From positions 62,001 to 126,000 of the forward strand of contig NZ_JYMR01000050.1 in NCBI RefSeq assembly GCF_000938255.1: a stretch of DNA of 64,000 nucleotides, read 5' to 3'. The notes beneath the pieces were generated by a model. That model was not told the DNA's origin. It ran no database searches and was given only the letters and a program-made list of their open reading frames with translations. The DNA comes from Bradyrhizobium sp. LTSP849. GTDB lineage: Bacteria > Pseudomonadota > Alphaproteobacteria > Rhizobiales > Xanthobacteraceae. Positions 43,029 through 51,711 of the stretch are shown here, in pieces. Positions within the stretch are counted from its first letter, which is position 1. The number at the start of each line of letters is the position of its first letter. Both the position numbers and the translations under genes were made by a program.

Positions 43029-43913
43029 TCATGAGTCCTGTTTGGTGCGTTGGGCCAGGGCGACAACGGCGCGGGCGCGCTCGACGAACGGCTTGTCGAT
43101 CATGTGACCGTCGACGAGATAGGCGCCGATCCCTCGGGCATCGGCTTCCGCCGCCGCTGTCACAACCTTTCGGGCCCAGGCGATCTCGTCGGAATTTGGC
43201 ATGAAAATCTGGTTGGCGACGGCGATTTGGCTTGGATGGATGCAGCTCTTGCCGGCAAAGCCGTGCTGCTTCGCGGCGCTACATTCCGCACGGTAGCCTT
43301 CAACGTTTTTGACGGCGGCAAAAGCGCCGTCATAGGCGGGAATGCCGGCTTCTGCGGCGGCGAGCCGTATTACGAGCCTGATATGGGCAACCGCGGCGCT
43401 GTCGGACCGTCCGATACCGCAAGGCTCGAGTAGATCGGCGTAGCCAACCTGCAAGCCCATCACCCGCGGATGTGCCGCGGCGAGTTCTGCAGCTTTGCGC
43501 AATCCCCTGGGTGTTTCGATATTGAGCAGGACCTTGACGCCCCGCTGCGGCCGATCCGGCGTCTCGCTGTGTTCGATCCTGGCAATGGCCTGAACAACGG
43601 CGTCTTCATCCTCTGCCATCGGCAGATTGATGACGTCGATGGGGAGACCGCCAAGCGCGGCCACGTCAGCGTCGAACTCCTGCGTGCCAAACGCATTGAC
43701 CCTGACAACGATAGTCTTGCCTGTGGTCGACGGCAGGCCAAGCAGGAACGCGGCAAGGTCGATGCGGGCCTGCGACTTTTGACTTTCGGCGACAGCGTCT
43801 TCGAGATCGAACGACAGGGCGTCGGCCGCCGACGCAAGTGCTTTGCCGAATAGTTCTGGGCGTGAGGCAGGGACGAACAGCTTGCTTCGCATCAGCATGG
43901 TCATTGTCTTCAT
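43029..43913 (-). CDS. CitE-like CoA ester lyase (HpcH/HpaI family)
   Basis: 294 residues. TIM-barrel lyase with RSKLFVPASRPELFGKALASAADALSFDLEDAVAE (about 9-43, the acidic metal-binding E), KVLLNIETPRGL (about 127-138, second metal-binding E), QVGYADLLEPCG and CIHPSQIAVANQIF. It has the length of stand-alone malyl/citramalyl-CoA lyases rather than of a citrate lyase subunit, and no citD, citF or citC is present. Predicted reaction: cleavage of a malyl- or citramalyl-type CoA ester to acetyl-CoA plus glyoxylate or pyruvate. Second gene of the operon. Confidence 0.88.
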   Translation of the reverse strand: MKTMTMLMRSKLFVPASRPELFGKALASAADALSFDLEDAVAESQKSQARIDLAAFLLGLPSTTGKTIVVRVNAFGTQEFDADVAALGGLPIDVINLPMAEDEDAVVQAIARIEHSETPDRPQRGVKVLLNIETPRGLRKAAELAAAHPRVMGLQVGYADLLEPCGIGRSDSAAVAHIRLVIRLAAAEAGIPAYDGAFAAVKNVEGYRAECSAAKQHGFAGKSCIHPSQIAVANQIFMPNSDEIAWARKVVTAAAEADARGIGAYLVDGHMIDKPFVERARAVVALAQRTKQDS

Positions 43914-43922
43914 ATTGCCTGG

Positions 43923-45293
43923 TCAAAGGATCTTGAAGTGAGCTATCGCGATGATCGCAAGCGTCACCGTGATGGCGCCACCGATCCGGGTCGCGACCTG
44001 TGCGAACGGCATCAATTCCATGCGTTCGGCTGCGGTCAGGATCATGACGTCGCCGGTGCCCCCGAGGCCGCTGTGGCAGGCGTTCACGATCGCGGTTTCG
44101 ATCGGATACATCTTCAGCCACTTGCCGACGTAGAATCCGGTCGCCGTCAAAGTCAGCACGGTCGCGATGATCGTGACCAAATTGGCCGGATGAAACGCCT
44201 CGACCAGTTCATGCCAGGGCGTCAGTGCAACCGCGGTCGAAAACAGCAGCGGATAGGTGACGGCGGTGACGAAGAAGCGGAACACGACGCGCGCGCCTTC
44301 CTCCAGCGAGGCCGGCACGGCTTTGAGGAGCTTGACCATGACCACCAGGAACAGCATGGCGACGGGCGCCGGCAAGCCGATCAGGCTGTAGATCAACGTA
44401 CCGAAAACATAGATGGCGATGCCGGTGATCCCTCCGGCGGCAACGGTGGCGACATCGATGTTGGTGACGCTCGAATGCGCCCTTTCGCTGATGTCATCAG
44501 CGGCGCCGTTTCCGACCGGCTGGAGCTGGCCGTTCCCGGTGAGATCGGCACGTCGTTTGCCCAACGACTTCAGGGCGCCACAGCAAATGATAGCGACCAG
44601 GTTGCCGAAAAATACAAGCGGCAGAATTTGACCGAGCACGATTCCCTGATTGAGACCCAGTGCTTCGGCGTAGCCGATCGACAGCGGAATGGCGCCTTCA
44701 CCGACGCCGCCGGCCATCACGGGAACGACGACATAGAGTATCGAGCGCCAGAAGCCGATGCCACAAATCCAACCGACCGTGCCGCCGACGGCCAGTGCGG
44801 CAACCGAGCCGGCCGCGAGTGGGATGAAAATCTTGACGAACCCCTGAATAAGGACGCGCCGGTCCATGCTTAGGATCGACCCAACGACGACAGCGGTGAT
44901 GAACAGATAAATGAAGTTGGTCGACTTGGTGAACGTCGTCACCTGCTGGACGAGCGGCGCCGGAAGAAGCTGATGTGCGACCAGAAACGATGGCAGGAAG
45001 ATCGTCATCAGGGACGATCCACCGATGACATTCAGGATTGGAATCCGCCGCCCGATCTCGGCGCATGTGAAGCCGCCGACCACAATGATGGCGATCATCA
45101 CCGTCACCTCGCCGGAAATCTTGCCCTTGATGGAGAATGCCGCGATTAACGCGACCAGGAGCGCGTAGATCGGCAAGGGGATGATGCCGACCCTGATTTC
45201 CATCAGACGCTGCAGGGCGCTCGCGCGGTGCTTCCCGTTCGCCGGCGCACTACGGGTTGCCGCGTGTGGGTCGGCAACCGCGTTGGTCGTCAT
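43923..45293 (-). CDS. 2-hydroxycarboxylate transporter (CitS/CimH family)
   Basis: 456 residues with about eleven membrane segments. It shows the 2HCT family signatures: GGFTCAEIGRRIPILNVIGGSSLMTIFLPS (about 73-102), MAGGVGEGAIPLSIGYAEALG (about 195-215, the GGXG loop of re-entrant region 1) and the second GGXG loop in VNACHSGLGGTGDVMILTAAERMELMPFAQVATRIGGA. Members import citrate, malate or citramalate with sodium or protons. GGGAGGG precedes the start. It heads the operon with lyase and CoA transferase. Confidence 0.92.
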   Translation of the reverse strand: MTTNAVADPHAATRSAPANGKHRASALQRLMEIRVGIIPLPIYALLVALIAAFSIKGKISGEVTVMIAIIVVGGFTCAEIGRRIPILNVIGGSSLMTIFLPSFLVAHQLLPAPLVQQVTTFTKSTNFIYLFITAVVVGSILSMDRRVLIQGFVKIFIPLAAGSVAALAVGGTVGWICGIGFWRSILYVVVPVMAGGVGEGAIPLSIGYAEALGLNQGIVLGQILPLVFFGNLVAIICCGALKSLGKRRADLTGNGQLQPVGNGAADDISERAHSSVTNIDVATVAAGGITGIAIYVFGTLIYSLIGLPAPVAMLFLVVMVKLLKAVPASLEEGARVVFRFFVTAVTYPLLFSTAVALTPWHELVEAFHPANLVTIIATVLTLTATGFYVGKWLKMYPIETAIVNACHSGLGGTGDVMILTAAERMELMPFAQVATRIGGAITVTLAIIAIAHFKIL

Positions 45294-45371
45294 CGTTCCC
45301 TCCCTGACCGGTCATTTGCGCGCCCGGTTGTCAGCCCGGTCGTCTCGAATCATCTTGCGGGAGGGCGATGG

Positions 45372-45395
45372 TTGCGTAAAATGCAATAATCGCAA
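45372..45395. promoter_or_regulatory. LysR-type binding site (T-N11-A) in the divergent region
   Basis: TTGCGTAAAATGCAA (45372-45386) is a 4+4 inverted repeat with T-N11-A spacing, and CGCAA at 45391-45395 adds an overlapping half site to TTGCG. The site lies between the divergent transporter (start 45293) and LysR (start 45415) genes, where a LysR protein would control both. Confidence 0.65.
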
Positions 45396-45414
45396 TTTAT
45401 TATGAGTATTTCGC

Positions 45415-46314
45415 ATGAAAATACCCATTGATGGTGTGCAGGCCTTCGTTCATGTCGCTGAACTCGGCAGCTTCAATCGCGCCGCCGAGCATCTCTTCAT
45501 TACACAGACGGCGCTGACCCGGCGCATTCAATCCCTCGAGGCATTTGTCGGATTGCGGCTGCTGGACCGGACCACGCGCTCGACGGCGTTGAGTCCGATG
45601 GGCAGGGACTTTCTCCCATTGGCGCGACGCATCGTTGACGACCTCGTCCATGGTCTCGATCGGCTGCGAACTTCGTCCCGGCTCGGCGTCGGCGACGTCA
45701 AGATCGCGACCCTGCAATCCGTGGCCTTCCGGCAATTGCCATTGGCGTTGCGCCGCTATGCGCGAAAGTATCCGGAAAACCGTGTTCAGTTACTGGAGCG
45801 GTCCGGTGCACTCGTTACCGAGGCCGTCCATCAGGGGCAGGCGGAGTTTGGTATCCACATCCAGCAGGACCCGCACCCGGATCTGGTGGAGGACATGCTG
45901 ATGCGGGACCCGTTTGTTCTGGTTTGCAGTCGATCGCATCCCGCTGCAAAGCTCAGAAAGATGACATGGGCTAATCTGGAAGGCATCGATCTGATCACGC
46001 TAGGAGGATCCAGCGGCAATCGTCGCATCGTCGAAACCCAATTGACCAAGGCGGGTTTGAACCTCCGTGGCCGTTTCGTCGTCGAGAGCACCCCAAGCGC
46101 GATCGCGCTCGCGCGGGAAAACGTCGGAGCTGCTATTCTGCCGGCTGCAATGAACGCAACGACGGTGACGACAGGCCTCATTGAGGTGCCGCTCGTCGAA
46201 CCTGTACTTTATCGTACGATTGCACTGGTTTGCCGCAGGAATGAAACCCTTACTCCGGCGGCCACCGCGCTCTACGCCATAGTCAAGACGCAGTTGTCGA
46301 GGGTACGGCGATGA
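45415..46314 (+). CDS. LysR-type regulator of the 2-hydroxyacid operon
   Basis: 299 residues. The helix-turn-helix spans about residues 5-60 (VQAFVHVAELGSFNRAAEHLFITQTALTRRIQSLEAFVGLRLLDR), then a periplasmic-binding-like inducer domain. The divergent position to the transporter gene and the T-N11-A site in between indicate local control, with the imported acid or its CoA ester as a possible inducer. Confidence 0.92.
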   Translation: MKIPIDGVQAFVHVAELGSFNRAAEHLFITQTALTRRIQSLEAFVGLRLLDRTTRSTALSPMGRDFLPLARRIVDDLVHGLDRLRTSSRLGVGDVKIATLQSVAFRQLPLALRRYARKYPENRVQLLERSGALVTEAVHQGQAEFGIHIQQDPHPDLVEDMLMRDPFVLVCSRSHPAAKLRKMTWANLEGIDLITLGGSSGNRRIVETQLTKAGLNLRGRFVVESTPSAIALARENVGAAILPAAMNATTVTTGLIEVPLVEPVLYRTIALVCRRNETLTPAATALYAIVKTQLSRVRR

Positions 46315-46336
46315 TCAAGTCAAGAGTTGAAGGCCG

Positions 46337-46399
46337 TTCCTGGTACTTTTCGCACTTGGCGCAATGTCCGACGTTAGTCCGCTATACACTCCAAAGCGG
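46337..46399 (+). repeat. Short intergenic repeat, copy 2
   Basis: Contains GCGCAATGTCCGAC, TAGTCCGC and CCAAAGCGGA in the order and orientation of the copy at 27622-27684. It sits between the converging stop codons of the LysR and LuxR genes. No coding sense is seen. Confidence 0.6.
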
Positions 46400-46404
46400 A
46401 GGAG

Positions 46405-47130
46405 TTATTTAATAGTCGATCTTGATGCCATGAAGCGGGCGACAGCCTGAATGATGGTCCGAACGCCGAGCTTAGTCTTGACGTTATCGAGATGAGTGGC
46501 CGCGGTATGTCGAGAAATGCCGAGAATACGCCCGATCTCCCAGGCTGACTTGCCTTGAGCGGCCCATTCAAGGCATTCCAGTTCGCGCGGTGACAACGAT
46601 ACCTCATGGATCATCTGCCTAGCACCGATCCGGCGTCGGGCATGGGCATGGAAATACATCGCCATAAGCTGAAGGGCCTTCGCGTGCTCATTGATCGCGC
46701 GTTCGAACTGCGGAAGCCGGTCGTTGGCAGCAAAGGTCACAGCGGCCACCGGACCACGATAATCATGAATTGGAACCGTGAATCCGTGGCGGATGCCAAA
46801 TTTGGCCGCTTCCTCAAATAACTCGCGCTCCGCCTTAGATCGGGTCATCGAGCCTATTTCGAGACCCCACTCGAAGGGTTCTGGATGACCGAGCGCTCGA
46901 GTGATTACGGGGTCGAAGCGCTCGTAGTGGCTTTTCAAATATTGGGTGGTCCAAGCTGTGGGATAGTTCGAAATGAGGTGCGCCTCGGCGCTTGGGCGCT
47001 GCGGCACTGAAAGGTATGCGAAACACGAAAGGCCAAGCGCCGTCGCAGCCTCGTCCATGATTTGGTGAAGAACATCTGGACTTGGAGAGCTTGATAGTCG
47101 GTCCACAAACCTTTGGAAGATTCGATGCAT
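46405..47130 (-). CDS. LuxR-type quorum-sensing regulator
   Basis: 241 residues from ATG 47130, the normal length of TraR/LuxR proteins. Autoinducer domain about 10-165, with the conserved W, Y, D and W residues in TAWTTQYLKSHYERFDPVITRALGHPEPFEW (about 57-87). C-terminal GerE helix-turn-helix: LSPRELECLEWAAQGKSAWEIGRILGISRHTAATHLDNVKTKLGVRT (about 176-222). An upstream in-frame region to 47361 exists but would make an unusual Arg-rich extension. Nothing encoding a synthase is beside it; the only luxI is at 40919, 5 kb downstream on the same strand, so the pair was probably contiguous once. Confidence 0.9.
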   Translation of the reverse strand: MHRIFQRFVDRLSSSPSPDVLHQIMDEAATALGLSCFAYLSVPQRPSAEAHLISNYPTAWTTQYLKSHYERFDPVITRALGHPEPFEWGLEIGSMTRSKAERELFEEAAKFGIRHGFTVPIHDYRGPVAAVTFAANDRLPQFERAINEHAKALQLMAMYFHAHARRRIGARQMIHEVSLSPRELECLEWAAQGKSAWEIGRILGISRHTAATHLDNVKTKLGVRTIIQAVARFMASRSTIK

Positions 47131-47440
47131 GGTTGTGCCGGCTAGTTGAACTCCAGTCTCGATCCTAGGAGGGGCGTCACTTCGTGATGCCAAGAATCGC
47201 TGGTACCGGTCGTCTCCGGCAGTCGTGAAGTTCCTAAAACGAACGCTTGAGCGGAAGCCAAAGGGGCGGCTCAAATCAGCCTCGAGACGCCAACTCGTTC
47301 TCCTGTCGTTAGGCCGTGGTCTCCAGTATGGATCACCCGGACTGGCGTGAAAGTGGCTCACGCCGTTCTCAAGTTGGATCGATTCGCATAGTTAGCGATT
47401 ATGGAAACTTGCCTTTGATCTTTCGGCCAAAAGGCAGGCG
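47131..47440. other. 310-bp stretch between the LuxR and PPOX genes
   Basis: Apart from an open frame continuous with luxR (to 47361), whose composition is unlike the conserved domain, I see no gene, no clear inverted repeat and no terminator. It presumably holds the luxR promoter. Confidence 0.5.
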
Positions 47441-48118
47441 TTATTTTAGATAGCGAAAATTCTTGATGAAGCTTGGCAGTTCGATGCCTTCCCGCAGCTT
47501 CGGATCCGGAACGGGCGGAAGCTGTACCAGCCGCAGCCCGACTGATCCGGCCCACTTATCGGAGGCGTAATCTTCCGGCTCCTCATCGGGAAGGCCGTCG
47601 CTGACCTTGGCCGATACCTCGTCTAGCTTCATTCGGATGAGCTTGGTCGCCTTCCATTCCTGCTCGGCCGGCTTGCGTGCATAGTCCCAAAGACCAGGTG
47701 CCAGCCTGTCGGTAAAGACCTCGAGTGCATGACGCTTGACCTTGTCCTCACAGAACTCAGCCTTCCCGAACGCCATCACTGAACGGAAATTGACGTTATG
47801 GTTGAATGCCGCGCGGGAGAAGACGATCCCATCCAAATGCGTGACGCTAAAGCAGACTGGGATGCCTTCCTGATGCGTTTTCAGCATCCGACTGGCAGAG
47901 GAGCCGTGCCAATAAACGTAGTCATCGATACGCCAGTGATTGGTCGGCGTCACATAGGGCATCGAATCGATCACATAACCGATCTGGCAGACGATACCGG
48001 CGTCGATAATCGCATTGATCGTATCTCGGTCGTACTTAGCCAACCAATGATACCTCTTCAGTCGTGTCCGCTCACTCGGTGCTTCCACGGGCTTGGAAGT
48101 CTCATTGCTCGCATTCAT
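47441..48118 (-). CDS. Pyridoxamine 5'-phosphate oxidase family flavoprotein
   Basis: 225 residues of the PPOX / flavin-reductase-like split barrel fold: RYHWLAKYDRDTINAIIDAGIVCQIGYVIDSMPYVTPTNHWRIDDYVYWHGS (about 22-73), then FSVTHLDGIVFSRAAFNHNVNFRSVMAFGKAE (about 90-121). Family members bind FMN or F420 and include NimA-like nitroreductases. It lies downstream of the MocR gene on the same strand; an ATTGGTGCCAA motif at 48218-48228 in its upstream region resembles the palindrome before the ABC operon, suggesting control by the MocR protein. Confidence 0.85.
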   Translation of the reverse strand: MNASNETSKPVEAPSERTRLKRYHWLAKYDRDTINAIIDAGIVCQIGYVIDSMPYVTPTNHWRIDDYVYWHGSSASRMLKTHQEGIPVCFSVTHLDGIVFSRAAFNHNVNFRSVMAFGKAEFCEDKVKRHALEVFTDRLAPGLWDYARKPAEQEWKATKLIRMKLDEVSAKVSDGLPDEEPEDYASDKWAGSVGLRLVQLPPVPDPKLREGIELPSFIKNFRYLK

Positions 48119-48217
48119 GTTGTTCTACACCGCCATCACGGGCCGATTCCCGCGAAATTGATATACCTAAAACAGGGTCCGCCTCTTGGAGCCATTTACA
48201 AAAAATGAACGGAGCCA

Positions 48218-48228
48218 ATTGGTGCCAA
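48218..48228. promoter_or_regulatory. ATTGGTGCCAA motif upstream of the PPOX gene
   Basis: One base different from the core of the perfect palindrome GATTGGTACCAATC at 49804-49817. It lies 100 bases upstream of the PPOX start codon. Read as a possible second MocR-regulator site. Confidence 0.4.
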
Positions 48229-48233
48229 GCTCA

Positions 48234-49742
48234 CTATAAAATCGCAAGCACGGGATCTATTGTCGTTCTTAGTTTGGACAAGCGCGCGAGTCCCTGTTCA
48301 ATTTCGTCAACGTTGTAAGCTGAAAAGCCAAGCAGAAGCCCCTGACGCTTCGTTCGACCTGCGTAGTAGGGTGACAACGGACGGAGCACAACGCCATAGT
48401 CCATAGCTTTGCGCGCGATCTCCTGATCGTCAGCGGCATGGTCGAGCGGTATGATGACATGCATACCGGTGTCGGTTGAAGAAAGACGAAGCCTATTCTC
48501 GAAAATATCGTTTAGTCCACCAATCAGCCTAACCTGGCGCGCTCTATAAAGGCTTCGCATCCGTCGGATATGGGCGACGAACAGACCACGGTGCATGAAT
48601 TCCGAAAGGACCATTTGCTCAATGAGCGAGGCGTGGCGATCGACCACGGCCCGCGCCTTGGCAAAGGGTTCGGCAAGGTCCGGCGGCACCACGACGTAGC
48701 CTAAGCGGAATGACGGAAGAAGAATCTTCGAGAACGTCCCCAGATGGATGGTGCGTTGTCCGCTGTCCAGCCCGTGGATCGAGGTGGGCGTGTGACCGGC
48801 ATAGCGAAATTCGTTATCGTAATCATCTTCGACGATCCAGGCGCCGCAACGGCTCGCAAGTTCGATGAGGGCAGAGCGTCGCTGGAGCGAAAGCGTTGCG
48901 CCCAAGGGATAGTGACGCGAAGACGACGTAAAAATCAGGCGCGGCGAAGGGTGTTTTGCAAGCGCCTCTTCGACGCAGAGGCCTTGGGCATCGACCTCGA
49001 CAGGACACAGCGAAGCGCCATTGGCCCTAAATATCGAACGGGTGCCGACATAACCGGGTTCTTCGAGCCAAACTGGATCGCCGGGGTCGAACAGCATGCG
49101 GCTGACCAGATCAAGACTCTGCTGAGAACCCGTGGTGATAATGATCTGCTCAGAAGTGCAGGTCATACCGCGGAAGATGTTGAGATGCCGCGCAATAGCC
49201 CGCCGCAGGGGCTCGTAGCCGGCATTGGATGTATCGGCGAGAATCTCACCGCGAAGCCGACCCGACGTCTCGTTTAGCAGGCGTAGCCAGGTTTTGATTG
49301 GAAATTCGCGCAGATCCGGAAGGTCCGGCATGAATGTCGTCGGACGTTCCGGGAAGGCATCCGTGGCCGACGCTGTAAGGCTCTTGCCCCTGCGTGACAA
49401 CGATCTGAACGGATATCGTTCTCCCACGGTTGATGAAGACTTTCTTTCGAGCGGCGACCGGCCAGGCCTGCCAGTGGGCTCCAGTACATAAGTCCCGTCG
49501 CCAATACGGCTGGACAGGAAGCCCTCGTCGATGAGTCGATCGAAAGCCTGCAAGATCACGTTGCGCGATACGCCGATCTCCTCGGCGAAAACGCGCGTCG
49601 ACGGCAACTTGATGCCCGCCGGTATGCGCCCACTCTCAATAGCACCGCGCAGGTGGTCGGCGATCTGCTGATACTTTGGAAGAGCAGAGCCGTCTTCCAA
49701 TTGAAATCCGATCAATGATCCGGTGACTGCTGTCTTAGACAT
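48234..49742 (-). CDS. MocR-type GntR/aminotransferase transcription factor
   Basis: 502 residues. N-terminal GntR winged helix (LPKYQQIADHLRGAIESGRIPAGIKLPSTRVFAEEIGVSRNVILQAFDRL, about 22-71), linker, then a fold type I aminotransferase domain with TTGSQQSLDLVSRMLFDPGD and the PLP lysine in LGTFSKILLPSFRLGYV (about residue 338). MocR proteins sense PLP or amino compounds and often control neighbouring aminotransferase, GABA or pyridoxal genes. Divergent from the ABC operon at 50079; the palindrome 49804-49817 lies in between. A TTG at 49745 would add one residue. Confidence 0.93.
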   Translation of the reverse strand: MSKTAVTGSLIGFQLEDGSALPKYQQIADHLRGAIESGRIPAGIKLPSTRVFAEEIGVSRNVILQAFDRLIDEGFLSSRIGDGTYVLEPTGRPGRSPLERKSSSTVGERYPFRSLSRRGKSLTASATDAFPERPTTFMPDLPDLREFPIKTWLRLLNETSGRLRGEILADTSNAGYEPLRRAIARHLNIFRGMTCTSEQIIITTGSQQSLDLVSRMLFDPGDPVWLEEPGYVGTRSIFRANGASLCPVEVDAQGLCVEEALAKHPSPRLIFTSSSRHYPLGATLSLQRRSALIELASRCGAWIVEDDYDNEFRYAGHTPTSIHGLDSGQRTIHLGTFSKILLPSFRLGYVVVPPDLAEPFAKARAVVDRHASLIEQMVLSEFMHRGLFVAHIRRMRSLYRARQVRLIGGLNDIFENRLRLSSTDTGMHVIIPLDHAADDQEIARKAMDYGVVLRPLSPYYAGRTKRQGLLLGFSAYNVDEIEQGLARLSKLRTTIDPVLAIL

Positions 49743-50078
49743 CAAGAAAATCCCACCGTATCAATCGCGTCGATCGTGCTTCCGTCGGCCGCGAGCACAA
49801 ATTGATTGGTACCAATCTTAAAATCAAAATGGTTCTGCTCGCTGCCGGATGTTTCGCATACCGTTAATTTCACAAGATGAGCTAAGGGCCGGTCGGAAGC
49901 AACTCGTTTCGCTTTGATGGAGAGCTATCCGACAGGTGTCTAGGGTCGCGGTTGTTCGGCTGAAAGTGTCTCGGCCGGGATGATCAAATACGCGCATTCG
50001 CCGGGATGCGTGATGACTTGAGCATGTTGCCACTAAGTTGTGCAAACCACCATCGGAAGCCTATCGGCAGGGGATGAC
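49743..50078. promoter_or_regulatory. 336-bp divergent control region with ATTGGTACCAAT palindrome
   Basis: No gene is seen. GATTGGTACCAATC at 49804-49817 is a perfect 14-bp palindrome, 62 bases upstream of the MocR start. AT-rich sequence follows it (CTTAAAATCAAAATGG), where a MocR dimer often binds a second direct half site. The right end holds AGGGGATGAC, the ribosome binding site region of the binding-protein gene. Confidence 0.6.
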
Positions 50079-51647
50079 ATGAACCGCAACATTGATGAGA
50101 TCAAAACGACGATTGGAAAGTATGAGGCCGGCGAAATCGATCGACGCAGTTTCGTGCGTTCTCTGACCATGCTTGGCGTCTCGACGTTTGTCGCCAACGC
50201 TGTGTTGCAGTCGCCGCTCGGCGCGTCGAAGGCGTTCGCAGCCATTGGCGGATCGGAAGAGAGGGCGTGGGCGCTCGCCAAGGAAGCGGCCGCAAAGGCG
50301 ACCAAGAAGACCCTGACGTTGTTGATCCCGACCGGTTCGATCGGCAACATGACGCCCTATGTCGAGAAGTGGAAGAACGAGCTCGGCATCACGCTGGAGT
50401 TCATCGAGGAGCCCGATGAAGTCGTTCATACCAAGGGCATGCAGGAGGCGGTTGCCAAGACCGGCCGCTACGACGTGATGATGCCGACGGCGATGTCCTA
50501 TCCGGACTGGATCGACTCTGGCGTCATTTTCGATCTCACCGACTGGGTCGAGAAGCACAACCCCGAGATCTTCGACAAGGAATGGGGAGTCGTCTTTCCC
50601 GCCAGCCATCATGCCCAGCTCTATAACGGCCGCGTCGCCGGACTTCTGAACGACGGTGATCAGATCACGCTGCTGTGCCGCGACGATCACCTGAAGAATC
50701 CGGCTAAAGTGAAGGCGTTTGCCGACAAATTCGGCTATCCGCTGGGCGTGCCGAAGACGTGGGGTGAGTATTACAATCTTGCACAATTCATGCATGACCC
50801 CGCCAACAAGTTCTATGGCAGTCTGGAATATCGGTCGCGCTACTATGTCAAATGGATGTTCATGCAGCGGCTGATCTCGAAGGGACGGCTGTACTTCGAC
50901 CAGGATATGAATCCGACGTTCAATTCGGATGAAGGTCTGGCCGCCCTGGAAGATATGCTGGCGGTCAATCAGTATCTCCATCCCGATGCGTTCAGCTTCA
51001 TCTGGTCGTCGAACTACAATGCGTTCGGTCGTGGCGAGGGTTTCATGAACATCGTCTGGCCGTCGGGCTACAAATATTCGAAGGCGCCGTCGACCGGACC
51101 GGCCACGACAGGAAAAATTGCGGCCACGGTCATGCCGGCCGACAAACTCAAGGACGGCAGTCTGCTCTACGCCGGCTTGTTCTGCTGGGGCTACGGCTAC
51201 GCGGTCTCCAAATATTCCGCAAATCCTGAACTCGCTTACGCCTACGCCCAGTGGATGACGTCGCCGACCATCTCGGCGGACGCCATTCCGTATCTCGGTG
51301 GCTATTCCGATCCCTATCGCAAGAACCACATGCTGGCGCCCACGCAGCGGTTGAAGGATGCGTATTCGCCGGAATACCTGCAGACCCTGTACGACAACAT
51401 GGTCAACACCGTGCCAGACTTCTGTCTGCCGGGTGGGTTCGAATACCAGGACGCGCTCGACAAGGAGGTGCATGCTTGCATGACCGGAGACAAGAAGCCG
51501 AAGGTCGCGCTCGACGACGCTTCACGAGCGTTTGACCGTATTACCCGACGTATCGGCAAGGACAAGGTGAAGCAGTCCTGGCTGGCGCTCACAAAGAATC
51601 TCGCCGAGCCGATCAGAAAAGCCAGTGGCGCGAGCAAGTGGAGCTGA
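50079..51647 (+). CDS. ABC substrate-binding protein with Tat signal
   Basis: 522 residues from ATG 50079. A twin-arginine signal DRRSFVRSLTMLGVSTFVANAVL (about 21-43) with cleavage near SKAFA-AIG. The mature protein is a large cluster-type binding protein (VHTKGMQEAVAKTGRYDVMMPTAMSYPDWIDSGVIFDLTDWV, about 110-151). Length, Tat export and the two-ATPase operon recall the glycerol-type GlpV binding proteins. The ligand is unknown; neighbours point to an amine, amide or polyol. Confidence 0.88.
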   Translation: MNRNIDEIKTTIGKYEAGEIDRRSFVRSLTMLGVSTFVANAVLQSPLGASKAFAAIGGSEERAWALAKEAAAKATKKTLTLLIPTGSIGNMTPYVEKWKNELGITLEFIEEPDEVVHTKGMQEAVAKTGRYDVMMPTAMSYPDWIDSGVIFDLTDWVEKHNPEIFDKEWGVVFPASHHAQLYNGRVAGLLNDGDQITLLCRDDHLKNPAKVKAFADKFGYPLGVPKTWGEYYNLAQFMHDPANKFYGSLEYRSRYYVKWMFMQRLISKGRLYFDQDMNPTFNSDEGLAALEDMLAVNQYLHPDAFSFIWSSNYNAFGRGEGFMNIVWPSGYKYSKAPSTGPATTGKIAATVMPADKLKDGSLLYAGLFCWGYGYAVSKYSANPELAYAYAQWMTSPTISADAIPYLGGYSDPYRKNHMLAPTQRLKDAYSPEYLQTLYDNMVNTVPDFCLPGGFEYQDALDKEVHACMTGDKKPKVALDDASRAFDRITRRIGKDKVKQSWLALTKNLAEPIRKASGASKWS

Positions 51648-51711
51648 GTGTTTATCAACAATGTTCATCGGCGTCGTCTTGCGCCGGTGAACGCTATCTG
51701 GATCTGACACG

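Noticed and set aside
43029..45293. Calling the block a citrate fermentation operon because of CitS- and CitE-like genes
   Set aside because: The citrate lyase gamma and alpha subunits and ligase (citD, citF, citC) are absent, and a class III CoA transferase is present, so a malyl/citramalyl-CoA type pathway fits better.
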